64,000 nt of DNA, taken from the NCBI GenBank assembly GCA_051846895.1, contig JBPYCQ010000010.1:1-64000 (forward strand), written 5' to 3'. This DNA is from CALKAL01 sp051846895. Its GTDB lineage: Bacteria; Bacillota; Bacilli; Bacillales; Alkalibacillaceae. Below the pieces are notes generated by a model. The model was not told the origin of the DNA. It saw only the letters and a list, made by a program, of their open reading frames with translations, and did no database searches. The stretch's first letter is position 1, and the number at the start of each line of letters is the position of its first letter. Shown here piece by piece: positions 36,078 through 45,447 of this stretch. A program made the translations under genes and the position numbers.

Positions 36078-36139
36078 CTAATCTTCTATGATATTACCAT
36101 ATATTATTTTATATTGTTATATCATGGTAATAAGATTAG
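36078..36139. promoter_or_regulatory. Two-part inverted repeat upstream of the deacetylase gene
   Basis: Outer arms CTAATCTT (36078-36085) and AAGATTAG (36132-36139) and inner arms ATTACCAT (36093-36100) and ATGGTAAT (36124-36131) are each perfect complements around an AT-rich centre. The position, about 30-90 bp upstream of the deacetylase start, suits an operator or a folded leader. Confidence 0.45.
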
Positions 36140-36185
36140 GAGCACAATTAAACTTTATTTCGGACAAAAACGTTTTGGAAGTAAG

Positions 36186-36214
36186 AAAAAAGCCCTCTTT
36201 CAAAAGAGAGCTTC
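36186..36214 (-). terminator. Terminator of the zinc-ribbon gene at 36221
   Basis: AAGC-CTCTT/AAGAG-GCTT arms are followed by TTTTTTCTTAC on the minus strand. Confidence 0.75.
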
Positions 36215-36220
36215 ATCAAC

Positions 36221-36928
36221 TTAATACATGTCATAAATAATCCAGTCGCCGTTTCTTTTTTCTAAATAAATATAAAACCATTCAGTTTCATCGACACCTT
36301 CAGATCGTGACTTGACATTGATAGTTGCGTCGATAAAGGCGTCATTACCTTCGATTTCAACTTCATCATATTTGATGATAGTAAATTTGGCGTCTCTTGG
36401 GAAATCAGTGAAATCGATTTCGCTATGGACGCTTGAATCGACATATTTTTTCACTTTATTTATGTCTTGCTTTTCAACGGCATCGAAAAATGCTTCGACC
36501 ACTTCTTCTGGTGTGCTAGGGCCTGTAAAGAATGTAAAATAAATAAAAATAATAGCTGCTACTGCTGCAAGGGCTGCAATAACTTTTATCCCATTCGAAT
36601 TGGCTGGTCTTGGTTGTGTTGGTGGTGCTGGTTGTTGATGTGCAGGTTGTTCTACATACGGATTTGATTGATTTCCCTCGTATGGAGCATCTTGGCCGTC
36701 CATGCCGAATTTCGCACTAAAAGATTGTTGGTTTTGTTGGACAGGTGCTTGTTGTGGAGCTTGTGTTTGATTGCTCGCACTACTTGGTCTTGGTGTACCA
36801 CAACCTGTACAAAATGCTTCATTGCCTTGAAATTCTTTGCCACATGAAAGACATTCTAAGGCTTCACCACAATTTCCGCAGAACTTTCCTTCCTCAACGC
36901 GCTCACCACAATAATGACATTGTTTCAT
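36221..36928 (-). CDS. Double zinc-ribbon membrane protein with NTF2-like domain
   Basis: This 235-residue protein begins with two zinc ribbons (CHYCG/CGNCG and CLSCG/CTGCG, about 4-46), then a Gln/Pro-rich linker (50-105), one transmembrane helix (about 110-130) and an extracytoplasmic DUF4878/NTF2-like domain (about 135-233, STPEEVVEAFFDAVE). It resembles the proteins at 18773 and 20180 in layout. A role in envelope sensing is guessed only from that. ATG after AAGGAAG. Confidence 0.78.
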   Translation of the reverse strand: MKQCHYCGERVEEGKFCGNCGEALECLSCGKEFQGNEAFCTGCGTPRPSSASNQTQAPQQAPVQQNQQSFSAKFGMDGQDAPYEGNQSNPYVEQPAHQQPAPPTQPRPANSNGIKVIAALAAVAAIIFIYFTFFTGPSTPEEVVEAFFDAVEKQDINKVKKYVDSSVHSEIDFTDFPRDAKFTIIKYDEVEIEGNDAFIDATINVKSRSEGVDETEWFYIYLEKRNGDWIIYDMY

Positions 36929-37070
36929 TCTGTTCTTCCTTTCTGTATAGTGTTTGCTTTAGGATTCTTCTGATGGCCAGTGAGCATCCGTTATGCAATT
37001 AATATTATTATAGCAAAATAATTCGTTCTGAGCGCATTTTTCTACAAAATTCGGGAATTATTTTTGAATA

Positions 37071-37100
37071 AAAAATCCCCAGTTGATAAACCGGGGTGTT
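37071..37100 (-). terminator. Terminator of the coiled-coil gene
   Basis: CCCCGG/CTGGGG arms are followed by ATTTTTTATT on the minus strand. Confidence 0.72.
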
Positions 37101-37110
37101 TACATTTATA

Positions 37111-37479
37111 TTAACTTTTTTTCAGTAATTCTACATCTCTTTCAACTCTCGAAAGTTTTTCCCATGTCACATCTTGATCCACTTTAAATATTTTAAATTG
37201 GTTGAGCAACTCCTGATGTCTCTTCTCACTTTTTTCTTCGAGCGAAATAAGCCGCTCTCTCGTGTCATTCAATTCTTTTCGCATCTCGATTTGATCTTTT
37301 TTCATTTCTTGTTGTTCGAGCTTCATTTCTTGCTGTTCTTTCTTCATTTCCTGCTGTTCGATTCGCATCTTTTCCTGCGATTCTTTAAGCGATTGCTGCT
37401 CACTATTCGTCTTTCCTACCATGTCAATTAACTGTGAAAGCATGCCTTCAATACGATTTAAACGTTCTTCAATCATCAT
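37111..37479 (-). CDS. Short coiled-coil protein with heptad repeats
   Basis: This protein of about 122 residues is almost all alpha-helical and charged. Residues about 38-72 hold five near-identical seven-residue repeats of the type MKKEQQE, coded by a 21-bp DNA repeat, forming a long parallel coiled coil. No enzyme or binding motif is visible. The ATG at 37479 (MMIEERLNRIE) has AAGGA upstream, while the longer in-frame start at 37542 adds a hydrophobic stretch without a binding site. Similar DUF-type proteins occur in other Bacillus, with no known role. Confidence 0.7.
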   Translation of the reverse strand: MMIEERLNRIEGMLSQLIDMVGKTNSEQQSLKESQEKMRIEQQEMKKEQQEMKLEQQEMKKDQIEMRKELNDTRERLISLEEKSEKRHQELLNQFKIFKVDQDVTWEKLSRVERDVELLKKS

Positions 37480-37626
37480 AAACATCCTTTCAAGTTTAAT
37501 TATTACTATTATAAAAGAACAAGTGTTCCTAGTCAAGAGCATTCTAATTTATATTGTCAGCCCTTTAAATGTTTAAGATTTCTAAAAAGTTACAAATCCT
37601 ATTTGTACAATTATATATAGCCAAGG

Positions 37627-37752
37627 CTTGAACAATTGCAGTCCATTTTTGAACAATCACTGACCATCTTTGAACAATCGCAACCCAGTTTTGAACAATT
37701 ACAACTCATGTTTGGACAATTACAGCACAACGTTGAACAAACGCAACCCATG
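37627..37752 (+). repeat. 21-bp tandem array G (TTTGAACAAT core, 6 units)
   Basis: Cores lie at 37627, 37648, 37669, 37690, 37711 and 37732, with no indel. The variants are CTTGAACAAT, TTTGGACAAT and GTTGAACAAA. Linkers such as CGCAACCCAGT repeat those of array B. This array lies upstream of, and in the same direction as, the hydrolase gene at 37835. The rest of the 355-bp gap is AT-rich promoter DNA. Confidence 0.9.
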
Positions 37753-37834
37753 TTCCTCTACCAAACCTTTTTCTTTTTATGTAAAATATGTTTAATCTAT
37801 TAATCTAGCAATTTATAAAAAGGGGACCATAAAT

Positions 37835-38371
37835 ATGAAAGCTCTATTAGTCATTGATGTTCAAGATGGCATTGTTAATTTCCGTGATTTCGGTGTAGAA
37901 CTACAAAATATTGAAAGGGTTATTAAAGATTTTAAAAAACGTCGTAAGCCAGTCATCTTTATTCAACACTTTGATGATAATAAGGAAAGTCCGTTAAACA
38001 GACATGCATCCACTTCAAACCTATATGAACCATTGGCACATTATGCAGATCACATTATCGAAAAGGGGACACCTAGCTCTTTTCACCAGACAGACCTTCA
38101 AAGCCTTTTAGAAAAACTAGGTGTTAATCATTTAATTATTACAGGTTTTAACACTGAATTTTGCTGTCTATTTACTGCGATATCTGCCTTTGATCGTGGG
38201 TATAGCGTCTCATTTATTGAGGATGCTACAGGGACAGTCAACAACGATGAAACATATGAAATGAAAGGTCTTGATATTAAAGACTTTATCGGTACAGTTT
38301 TACACTGGTCTGATGTAATTGAAGTGCTGGACATTGAGGAATACGCCGAAGAATATGCTGAGGGTTTGTAG
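37835..38371 (+). CDS. Isochorismatase-family cysteine hydrolase
   Basis: This 178-residue protein has the family triad as D8 (LLVIDVQDG), K77 (IEKGTPSSF) and a Cys in TEFCC (C110). Members hydrolyse amides such as nicotinamide, N-carbamoyl compounds or isochorismate. No residue fixes the substrate. The ATG follows AAAGGGGACC. It is monocistronic and ends at a hairpin shared with the convergent hydrolase gene. Confidence 0.87.
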   Translation: MKALLVIDVQDGIVNFRDFGVELQNIERVIKDFKKRRKPVIFIQHFDDNKESPLNRHASTSNLYEPLAHYADHIIEKGTPSSFHQTDLQSLLEKLGVNHLIITGFNTEFCCLFTAISAFDRGYSVSFIEDATGTVNNDETYEMKGLDIKDFIGTVLHWSDVIEVLDIEEYAEEYAEGL

Positions 38372-38381
38372 GTAATAAAAT

Positions 38382-38413
38382 AAGGAAGAATGTCACCATG
38401 TACATTCCTCCTT
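38382..38413. terminator. Probable bidirectional terminator
   Basis: AAGGA-GAATGT and ACATTC-TCCTT pair over 11 of 12 positions between the convergent isochorismatase-family and hydrolase genes. Confidence 0.65.
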
Positions 38414-38429
38414 ATTAGTATGATGCTAC

Positions 38430-39275
38430 TCACTTTTTTCCAGATAAAACATCATCTAAAAATTCTCTCATTAGTTTTAAATAAGTCTCTCGTTCTTCGA
38501 CATGTGGTGAATGGCCGCTGTTTTCAAATTTTACGTAGCGGTTGTTTGGGATGCCTGCTGCTAATTCGTCTGAATATTCAACTGGTGTGACCCAATCGTG
38601 AATACCGACTGTGATTAAGGCTGGGCATTGAATCTCTTTTAACCGGTCACTGACATCGTATGTTTTTTTATTCACATTAAAAGCGTAGTTATGTGTTTCA
38701 TAGCGGAAAAAAATATTATTAAGCTGTTCTTCGCCTTTTTTTGCATCGAAATTCACTGTATATAACGGCAAGATGGCTCTAATCATCTCTTTAAATTCTT
38801 CATTAGAACGGACTTCTCCGCCAAATAAACGGTCTAGCATTTCTTCGTTGATTCCTGGTAGGTTGCTGTTCATTGCTTTTTCTTTTGATAAGTGATTATT
38901 TTTATTATTTGCCGCTGTATCGCGGAGCATGATTGATTTAACACGATTAGGATATCTCAACACATACTCTAACGTTAAAAATCCGCCGTAGCTTCCACCA
39001 AAGACATGGATTTTCTCCGCACCGACATGTTCACGTAAGGCGTCAATATCTGCTGTCCATTGTTCGTGTGTGTAAGGTCCTACTTCTTCAGAGCGGCCAG
39101 AACCGCGATTATCTAGAAAAACTAACCGATACGTATCACCGAGTGAAGCAAACGTCTTTACATCACCACGGCAATCGCTCATCCCGGGTCCGCCATGAAT
39201 GAAAAAGATGGTTTCTCCGTCCTCTTTTCCGTGTACTTCATAATAAATTTTACAACCGTTTAATGTTACTTCCAT
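38430..39275 (-). CDS. Alpha/beta hydrolase, prolyl iminopeptidase-like (copy 2)
   Basis: This 281-residue S33-type peptidase has the oxyanion motif HGGPG (28-32), DNRGSGRS, nucleophile S95 in GGSYGG, the Asp in GIHDWVTP and the His in NSGHSPH. It would remove N-terminal Pro or similar residues from peptides in the cytoplasm. It is a tandem paralogue of the gene at 39312 and is last in the peptide operon. GGAGG precedes the ATG. Related proline iminopeptidases also act on other amides or esters. Confidence 0.87.
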   Translation of the reverse strand: MEVTLNGCKIYYEVHGKEDGETIFFIHGGPGMSDCRGDVKTFASLGDTYRLVFLDNRGSGRSEEVGPYTHEQWTADIDALREHVGAEKIHVFGGSYGGFLTLEYVLRYPNRVKSIMLRDTAANNKNNHLSKEKAMNSNLPGINEEMLDRLFGGEVRSNEEFKEMIRAILPLYTVNFDAKKGEEQLNNIFFRYETHNYAFNVNKKTYDVSDRLKEIQCPALITVGIHDWVTPVEYSDELAAGIPNNRYVKFENSGHSPHVEERETYLKLMREFLDDVLSGKK

Positions 39276-39311
39276 AATAATCCTCCTGTTCTCTATTCGT
39301 AGTTGCTTGGC

Positions 39312-40178
39312 CTACTCGGCATCAACAGATACAAATTCTTCGTTCAGTTCGCCTTTTAAAAATTGACGTAATAGCTTTTTATAAACATGACCTTGTTCAC
39401 GCACTAATGAATGGCCGTAGTTTTCAAAAAGGACAAACGTCGCATTCGGTATACGGTCGGCAATTGCTTTTGAATATTCAGGTGGGATAATCCAATCATG
39501 TTTACCAGCTGTGACCATCGCAGGAACAGATACTTCTTTCAAGCGTTCCTTCAAATCAAAGTTATTTAAATTGTTATGAAACGCTTCGTTATGTGTGGCA
39601 TAGTGAAAATGGATGCCATCTAACTTTGCCTTTTGTGCTTCTTTATCTTGTTTCATCGTATAAAGCGGTAAAATACTACCATAAAGATTTTTGAAGTCTT
39701 CGTCAGATTCAACTTTTCCTTCAAAGAGACGTAAAAGGCTTTCTTTATCAATATCAGCCTTGTCACTATTTAACGCATTATCAATCGCTTTAAAATGATG
39801 TTCATTATCTGGAGCAGTTACATTTAAAAGAACAGCTTTCGTATTTTCTGGATAAGCAAGGACATATTCTTGAACGATAAAACCACCGTAAGAAGCACCG
39901 TGCAAAATGATTTTCCCTAACCCTAACTGCTCTCTTAACGCATCAATATCATCCACCCATTGTTGATGAGTGTACGGAGGAACATCCGCTGATCTCCCAG
40001 AACCGCGCATATCAATAAAGACAAGATGGTATTCGTCCTGCAATTCCTCGAAGGTTAAAATATCCCCTCTACAATCACCTAGTCCTGGACCACCATGTAT
40101 GAAAAAAATGGAGTCTTTTCCTTCTGAGTTTCCGCGAGTTTCATAATATATTTCACAACCGTTAATGACTGTTTTCAA
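39312..40178 (-). CDS. Alpha/beta hydrolase, prolyl iminopeptidase-like (copy 1)
   Basis: This 288-residue S33-type peptidase has HGGPG (29-33), DMRGSGRS, S96 in GASYGG, the Asp in GKHDWIIP and the His in NYGHSLV. It is clearly homologous along its length to the next gene, so the pair comes from duplication. The start is TTG seven bases after GGAGG. It follows oppC, so imported peptides should be its substrate. Confidence 0.87.
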   Translation of the reverse strand: MKTVINGCEIYYETRGNSEGKDSIFFIHGGPGLGDCRGDILTFEELQDEYHLVFIDMRGSGRSADVPPYTHQQWVDDIDALREQLGLGKIILHGASYGGFIVQEYVLAYPENTKAVLLNVTAPDNEHHFKAIDNALNSDKADIDKESLLRLFEGKVESDEDFKNLYGSILPLYTMKQDKEAQKAKLDGIHFHYATHNEAFHNNLNNFDLKERLKEVSVPAMVTAGKHDWIIPPEYSKAIADRIPNATFVLFENYGHSLVREQGHVYKKLLRQFLKGELNEEFVSVDAE

Positions 40179-40217
40179 TGTTAATCCTCCCTTTTTTTAA
40201 AAAACTATGTTGAGCGG

Positions 40218-41102
40218 TTATTTCTTTTGATATTTCGGGTCGATTAGATCTCGTAACCCATCACCTAAGAAGTTGTATGCTAACACAACTAACGTAATCG
40301 CAACTCCCGGTAAAATACCTAAAATAGGCTCTGTCCAAATATATTGCTGAGCATTTTGGAGCATATTCCCCCACGTCGCTGTTGGAGGTTGAATCCCTAA
40401 CCCTAAATAACTAATCGCACTTTCACTTAAAATTGCCCATGCAATTCCGAGTGTACTTGAGACGATAATGGACGGAATTATTTGTGGAATAATGTGCTTC
40501 GTCAAGGTTCGGAGCGAAGATGACCCCATCGCATTGGCTGCTTCTACAAATTCACTTTCTTTCCATTTTAATGTCTCACCATAAATCACCCTAGCAATTT
40601 CCATCCACGACGTAAGTGCAATGACGACAATAACCATAAACGGACTTTTTCCCAGTACCGTTAATGCGACTAATACGAGGAAAAAGTTCGGTACTGATAA
40701 CATCGCCTCGGTAAATCTCATTAAAATCGTATCAATCCAACCACCGAAATATCCTGCAGCTGATCCAATTAAACCACCGACTAATACAGTGAAAAACATG
40801 GATGCAAAGCCGACGAGTAATGTAATTTGCCCACCAGCTAACATCCTACTGAATACATCACGTCCTACATCATCTGTACCCAAGGGATGTTCAAGTGACC
40901 AATCCGCAAGTGCATTTCTCGGATTTGTACTTTCTGGGTCAACCGTCCAAATGAAAGGTCCGAGAAAGACGATGACATGAATTAACACTAAAAAGATTAA
41001 CGCAATAAACGCCATTTTATTTTTTGCTAATTGACGCATAAACGTACGAAATCTAGATTCAGTTTTTACAGTTTCTATACTAACCTCAGTTGCTTGGCTC
41101 AT
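40218..41102 (-). CDS. Oligo/dipeptide ABC transporter permease (OppC/DppC type)
   Basis: This 294-residue permease has an N-terminal OppC domain, six membrane helices and the EAA loop EAANAMGSSSLRTLTKHIIP that docks to the ATPases. With OppB, OppD, OppF and OppA it forms a peptide importer. GGGGGTG precedes the ATG. It lies 14 bp after oppB. Confidence 0.92.
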   Translation of the reverse strand: MSQATEVSIETVKTESRFRTFMRQLAKNKMAFIALIFLVLIHVIVFLGPFIWTVDPESTNPRNALADWSLEHPLGTDDVGRDVFSRMLAGGQITLLVGFASMFFTVLVGGLIGSAAGYFGGWIDTILMRFTEAMLSVPNFFLVLVALTVLGKSPFMVIVVIALTSWMEIARVIYGETLKWKESEFVEAANAMGSSSLRTLTKHIIPQIIPSIIVSSTLGIAWAILSESAISYLGLGIQPPTATWGNMLQNAQQYIWTEPILGILPGVAITLVVLAYNFLGDGLRDLIDPKYQKK

Positions 41103-41116
41103 TTAAACACCCCCAA

Positions 41117-42055
41117 TTACCCTATATTTTTAACTCTTGGATCTACTTTTGAATAAATAATATCGACTAAGAAGTTACTTAAAATAACTAGCGCCGTCAC
41201 AATAACGGTAACTCCCATAACTAAATTGTAATCACGCGATTGAGCCGCTTCTACAATTAATCTCCCCATTCCAGGCCAACCGAAGACCGATTCAACAATG
41301 ACCGTTCCACTCAACATTCTTGGAATTAACACACCAATAATTGAGATAACCGGAATTAAAGCATTCCTGAGCGCATGAGAGTAGATAACCGTTTTTTCAC
41401 GTAAACCTTTTGCTCTAGACGTTCGAATATAGTTTTGTGAAACGACTTCAAGCATAGATGACCTTGTAAACCGTACAATGGTCGGAAGAGTTGCCGTCGA
41501 TAAAATGATGACAGGCATAATATATTTTTTGATAGATTCTAGTAACGTATCGCCGCCAACACCTGAGGAAGGTAACCAACCAAGTGTTACGGAAAATAAT
41601 AAGATCATCATAATCCCTAACCAGAAAGAAGGAACAGATAACCCGATGACACTACCAAAATTGATGACATGATCTTTCCATGTATTTCGGTTTTTCGCTG
41701 AGATAATCCCAAAAATAATCCCGAAAATTACGGAAAATAAAATGGTCCAAACTGCTAACTTCAATGTATACGGAAACCGTTCCTTAATACGATCCATAAC
41801 AGGTTGTCCACTTGAAAATGATGTACCTAAATCACCCCGCAAAGCATCAGTTAACCAATGACCATAACGAACAATGACCGGATCATTCAATCCAAGCTGC
41901 TCAGCAATGGCTTCACGCTCCGCTTCTGTTGCATCCATTCTCATCATCGAGGAGGGGCCACCAGGAGCTAGATTCATTAAGAAAAACGTGATGATGGTGA
42001 CAATCAAAAGAAGAACAATACTTTGCCATAGACGTTTTATTACAAACTGTAACAT
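41117..42055 (-). CDS. Oligo/dipeptide ABC transporter permease (OppB/DppB type)
   Basis: This protein of about 312 residues has six helices, the N-terminal FVIKRLWQSIVLLLIVTIITFF segment in which the first helix begins, and the EAA loop RTSRAKGLREKTVIYSHALR. The ATG at 42055 (MLQFVI) has GGAGG at 7 bp, so the longer in-frame start at 42073 is rejected. Array H and a terminator separate it from oppA upstream. Confidence 0.92.
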   Translation of the reverse strand: MLQFVIKRLWQSIVLLLIVTIITFFLMNLAPGGPSSMMRMDATEAEREAIAEQLGLNDPVIVRYGHWLTDALRGDLGTSFSSGQPVMDRIKERFPYTLKLAVWTILFSVIFGIIFGIISAKNRNTWKDHVINFGSVIGLSVPSFWLGIMMILLFSVTLGWLPSSGVGGDTLLESIKKYIMPVIILSTATLPTIVRFTRSSMLEVVSQNYIRTSRAKGLREKTVIYSHALRNALIPVISIIGVLIPRMLSGTVIVESVFGWPGMGRLIVEAAQSRDYNLVMGVTVIVTALVILSNFLVDIIYSKVDPRVKNIG

Positions 42056-42120
42056 TAAGAATCCTCCTCTCAACTTTTTACCTAATTATTTATCTTTGAT
42101 TTTTGAGATTTTGTTAAAAA

Positions 42121-42498
42121 ATTGAGTGCCTTTGCTCTGGGTTTAGACAGTCGTGGCTCAAGTTTGAGTAGTTATAATCTAAGTTTGAGCAATTGCACCT
42201 CAGGTTTGAGCAATCGCACCCCAGGTTTGAGCAATCACTACCCAGGTTTGAGCAATCACAACCCAGGTTTGAGCAATCACAACCTATGTTTAAGCAATCA
42301 CAACCCAACTTTGAGCAATCACAACCCAGGTTTGAGCAATCACTACCCAGGTTTAAGCAATCACAACCCAGGTTTGAGCAATCACAACCTATGTTTAAGC
42401 AATCGCACCCCAGGTTTGAGCAATCACTACCCTACTTTGAACAATCGCAGCTCTACTTTGAACAATTACTACTCAAGTTTGAGCAATCGCCCACCAAA
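42121..42498 (+). repeat. 21-bp tandem array H (TTTGAGCAAT core, 18 units)
   Basis: Cores run from 42121 to 42478, every 21 bp, without indels. The first three are degenerate (ATTGAGTGCC, TTTAGACAGT, TTTGAGTAGT). The rest are TTTGAGCAAT or TTTAAGCAAT, with two TTTGAACAAT near the right end. The linker CACAACCCAGG is repeated many times. It lies inside the peptide operon, between the oppA terminator and oppB. Confidence 0.95.
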
Positions 42499-42506
42499 AT
42501 TTTAAG

Positions 42507-42542
42507 AAAAAAGGGACGCTGACCTATGGAGGGCAGGTCCCT
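42507..42542 (-). terminator. Terminator between oppA and oppB
   Basis: GGGACCTGCC pairs with GGTC-GTCCC and is followed by TTTTTTCTT on the minus strand. It lies directly after oppA and should let binding protein be made in excess over the permeases. Confidence 0.8.
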
Positions 42543-42564
42543 ACTAATCTAATAAACCTTAAAT

Positions 42565-44199
42565 CTATTTAGACACTGACCATTCATTAATATAGTGAAG
42601 TGTACCGCCGAAATGTAGATCAGGTACATTTTGTAGTCGATCACTTTTTACACTTAACGCTTTCGGGTACCATAAATAGATGTATGGTAGGTTTTCAGCC
42701 ATATGTTCTTGGACTTGGTCATAAATTACTTTACGCTCATCTGGATCACTAACTGATTGACCTTGTTCTAGTAATTTATCAAGCTCTTCATTTTTATAGC
42801 CCGGGATATTGTTACCTTTTCCAGCGTTGGAAGAGTGATAGTGTGTAAGAACGTCTGGATCTGTTGGGTATGCCCACCAGTTAAGGATCATGTCAAAATC
42901 GCGCTCGATAATATTTTTCTGAATCATCGCATTCCACTCAAGTGTATTAAGTGAAACATCAAAGCCTACATCTTTTAAATATTGTTGGACTAAAACAGCA
43001 ATTTGTTCTAAGTCTCCTTGTAAAGCAATATCAAATGTGAAAGAGAATTTCTCTCCATCTTTATCTAGAATTCCATCGCCGTCACTATCTTCCCAACCTG
43101 CTTCTTTTAATAGAGCAACAGCTTTGTCTGGATCAAATTCATACGTCTTCACATCTTCTTTATAATATTGTTCTTGGTCTGGTGTAATCGCTGCATTCGC
43201 AATTGATGCATAGCCACCTAAAACCGAATCAATAATTGCTTCACGATCGATTGCATGAAGTATGGCTTGACGGACTTTGACGTCTTGGAATAAAGGATTT
43301 TCTAAATCAACAGCTACCCAGAAATAACGCGTTGTATCAGATTCAATTAAACTTAAATTATCTGCTTTCTTAATACGTTCTAAAGAAGAAGTATCTTCAA
43401 GAGCAAAAGCATCTAACTCACCGCTTAATAGTTGTGCAATTTGAGTATTTACATCAGGTAAAATTTTGAATGTTACAGAATCTAAATTAGCTGCACCGTT
43501 ATGATAATCATCAAAACGTTTAAGCTTTAAACTTTGTCCAGAAATATACTTATCAATTTGAAACGCACCTGTTCCAACTGGAGCATCCTTGTTAAATTCT
43601 GTGTAATTCCAAGGATCGTCAACACCTTCAAATTTATGTGCTGGTAGAATTTCTGAGTTAAAAGCTAAGTAAGCTGGAAGTGAAGCGAATGGACGATTCA
43701 GATGAAACTTCACTTCGTAATCATTCACTACTTCAACTTTATCAACCGCTTTATAGTTTGATGCACCGTTTGAACCAAGTGATGCTTCAAGTACTAGTTC
43801 ATTAAAAGTAAAAGCAACGTCTTCAGCAGTAAACTCAACACCGTCATGCCATTTAACGCCTTCTTTTAATTTAAAAGTCCAAACTAAACCATCATCAGAA
43901 GCACTCCACTCTGTAGCTAAACTCGGAGCTGGCAGGTTGTCTAAGCCCGGTTTAGTTAACCCTTGGAAAAGAACACGGTTAACAATGTTAGATTCCGCAT
44001 AGGCATTTGGATGCCACGGGTTAAAAATTGGATCTCCAACGATTGGAATTGAAACATTTCCACCTTTTTCAGGTTCAGCATTTTCATTTGTTTTATCAGA
44101 ATCACTATCTTTTTCTTTACCGCCTCCTTTATCGTCATCTGAACAAGCCACTAACACGGCAAGCAACAACGCTAACAATACGAATAAGTATTTTTTCAT
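42565..44199 (-). CDS. Peptide-binding lipoprotein (OppA/DppA type)
   Basis: This 544-residue SBP_bac_5 protein has a lipoprotein signal with lipobox LVAC (Cys19), an Asp/Lys/Glu-rich linker (20-45), and the cluster-5 motif around TEWSASDDGLVWTFKLKEG. It captures peptides outside the membrane. The two last genes of the operon suggest proline-containing peptides, though related proteins also bind nickel or other ligands. It is followed by a terminator and array H. Confidence 0.92.
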   Translation of the reverse strand: MKKYLFVLLALLLAVLVACSDDDKGGGKEKDSDSDKTNENAEPEKGGNVSIPIVGDPIFNPWHPNAYAESNIVNRVLFQGLTKPGLDNLPAPSLATEWSASDDGLVWTFKLKEGVKWHDGVEFTAEDVAFTFNELVLEASLGSNGASNYKAVDKVEVVNDYEVKFHLNRPFASLPAYLAFNSEILPAHKFEGVDDPWNYTEFNKDAPVGTGAFQIDKYISGQSLKLKRFDDYHNGAANLDSVTFKILPDVNTQIAQLLSGELDAFALEDTSSLERIKKADNLSLIESDTTRYFWVAVDLENPLFQDVKVRQAILHAIDREAIIDSVLGGYASIANAAITPDQEQYYKEDVKTYEFDPDKAVALLKEAGWEDSDGDGILDKDGEKFSFTFDIALQGDLEQIAVLVQQYLKDVGFDVSLNTLEWNAMIQKNIIERDFDMILNWWAYPTDPDVLTHYHSSNAGKGNNIPGYKNEELDKLLEQGQSVSDPDERKVIYDQVQEHMAENLPYIYLWYPKALSVKSDRLQNVPDLHFGGTLHYINEWSVSK

Positions 44200-44226
44200 C
44201 TTCCTTTAACCTCGATTTCCTCTATA

Positions 44227-45447
44227 TTATTTAACCCAAGTTTCTTTCAGGACGCGCATAATATTTCCGCCCATAACTTTACGAATATCTTCACGGCTGT
44301 AGCCATGTTTCACTAACCAACGAACGACATTTAAATAAGCTTCTGAAGGATTTTCGACACCTTCAACGTAATCTACTTCATCAAACTGAACACCCGCATG
44401 TGCGTCACCAATTGATAAAGCTGCAGCAAACGCATGGTGAAGACCGACGTGATCACCGAATAACGTATCTAAACCGAATGCCACATGATCAATTCCGACT
44501 AAATTCGCGACATATTCAAAATGCTCCATCACGGATTCGATTGAATGGTCTTTATGCTTTTCTGTTAAAGTGGTATGTGGAGCCGCCTCAATACCAATAA
44601 CCCCACCTTTTGCTGCACAAGCTTGAATGACATCATCTGGCTTCAAACGATTAATATTCCAAAGACCACGAGCACCTGCATGTGTGATGAAAATTGGTTT
44701 TGAACTCGCTTCAATAACATCTCGTGACGTTTGATCCCCACAGTGAGAAACGTCAATCGTCATCCCTAGCTTGTTCATTCTTTCAACAACACGGTGACCA
44801 AATGATGTTAAACCACCATCATTTTTCTCTTTTAAACCGCCACCTAATGAGTTTGATTCAGAGTAGGCAATTCCCATTACTCTAACACCAAGTCCGTATA
44901 ACACATCAACACGATCAATCTCATTTTCAATTTGAGTTGCAGATTCTAAAGATGTAACGAACGCAATTTTATTTTCACGTTTCGCACGATAAATATCTTC
45001 AATCGATTCTGCACGAATGACCATATCTTGATGAGCAAAATCACTATAACGAATCCCTAAATCGTGAATAACATCGTTCCATTTCCAACCTGCAGTAGAT
45101 GTAATAAAAGCTGTTCCATCCATGAAGTTTTCAAATACAACATCTAAACCCGAGACACTCAAGCCTTCATAACCTGTCCAGTCACGGCCTTGACGACGGA
45201 ACTCCATAATTTGACTAAGATCTTCAGGAGTCACAAACGTATGCTCATGTAAAGAAACAATTAAATCTTCTTCCAAAATCTCTTGGACTTTTGCTTCTTC
45301 CTCTTCACTCACTGGATAAACAAACGGCTCAACACGACCGATTTCTTTAGCTAGTTTATAAGGCTTATAGTCTTTCCCTGCCTCTAGATAATCAAATGAT
45401 TTATATCCGTTATAATCTTTAACTTTGGATTTTATATTTTTACTCAT
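44227..45447 (-). CDS. Membrane dipeptidase (peptidase M19), long form
   Basis: This 406-residue M19 enzyme has VSLHEHTFV in place of the usual HxD at the N-terminus, with TSLESATQI, DVSHCGDQTS, THAGARGLWN and AFGLDTLFGDHVG further on. The changed first metal motif (HEH for HND) and the extra 60 residues set it apart from the copy at 32512. It probably cleaves a particular imported dipeptide, since it lies between oppF and oppA. GGGAG precedes the ATG. Confidence 0.85.
   Translation of the reverse strand: MSKNIKSKVKDYNGYKSFDYLEAGKDYKPYKLAKEIGRVEPFVYPVSEEEEAKVQEILEEDLIVSLHEHTFVTPEDLSQIMEFRRQGRDWTGYEGLSVSGLDVVFENFMDGTAFITSTAGWKWNDVIHDLGIRYSDFAHQDMVIRAESIEDIYRAKRENKIAFVTSLESATQIENEIDRVDVLYGLGVRVMGIAYSESNSLGGGLKEKNDGGLTSFGHRVVERMNKLGMTIDVSHCGDQTSRDVIEASSKPIFITHAGARGLWNINRLKPDDVIQACAAKGGVIGIEAAPHTTLTEKHKDHSIESVMEHFEYVANLVGIDHVAFGLDTLFGDHVGLHHAFAAALSIGDAHAGVQFDEVDYVEGVENPSEAYLNVVRWLVKHGYSREDIRKVMGGNIMRVLKETWVK

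Noticed and set aside
42053..42073. Upstream in-frame start of oppB
   Set aside because: It lies ahead of the GGAGG site that clearly serves the ATG at 42055.
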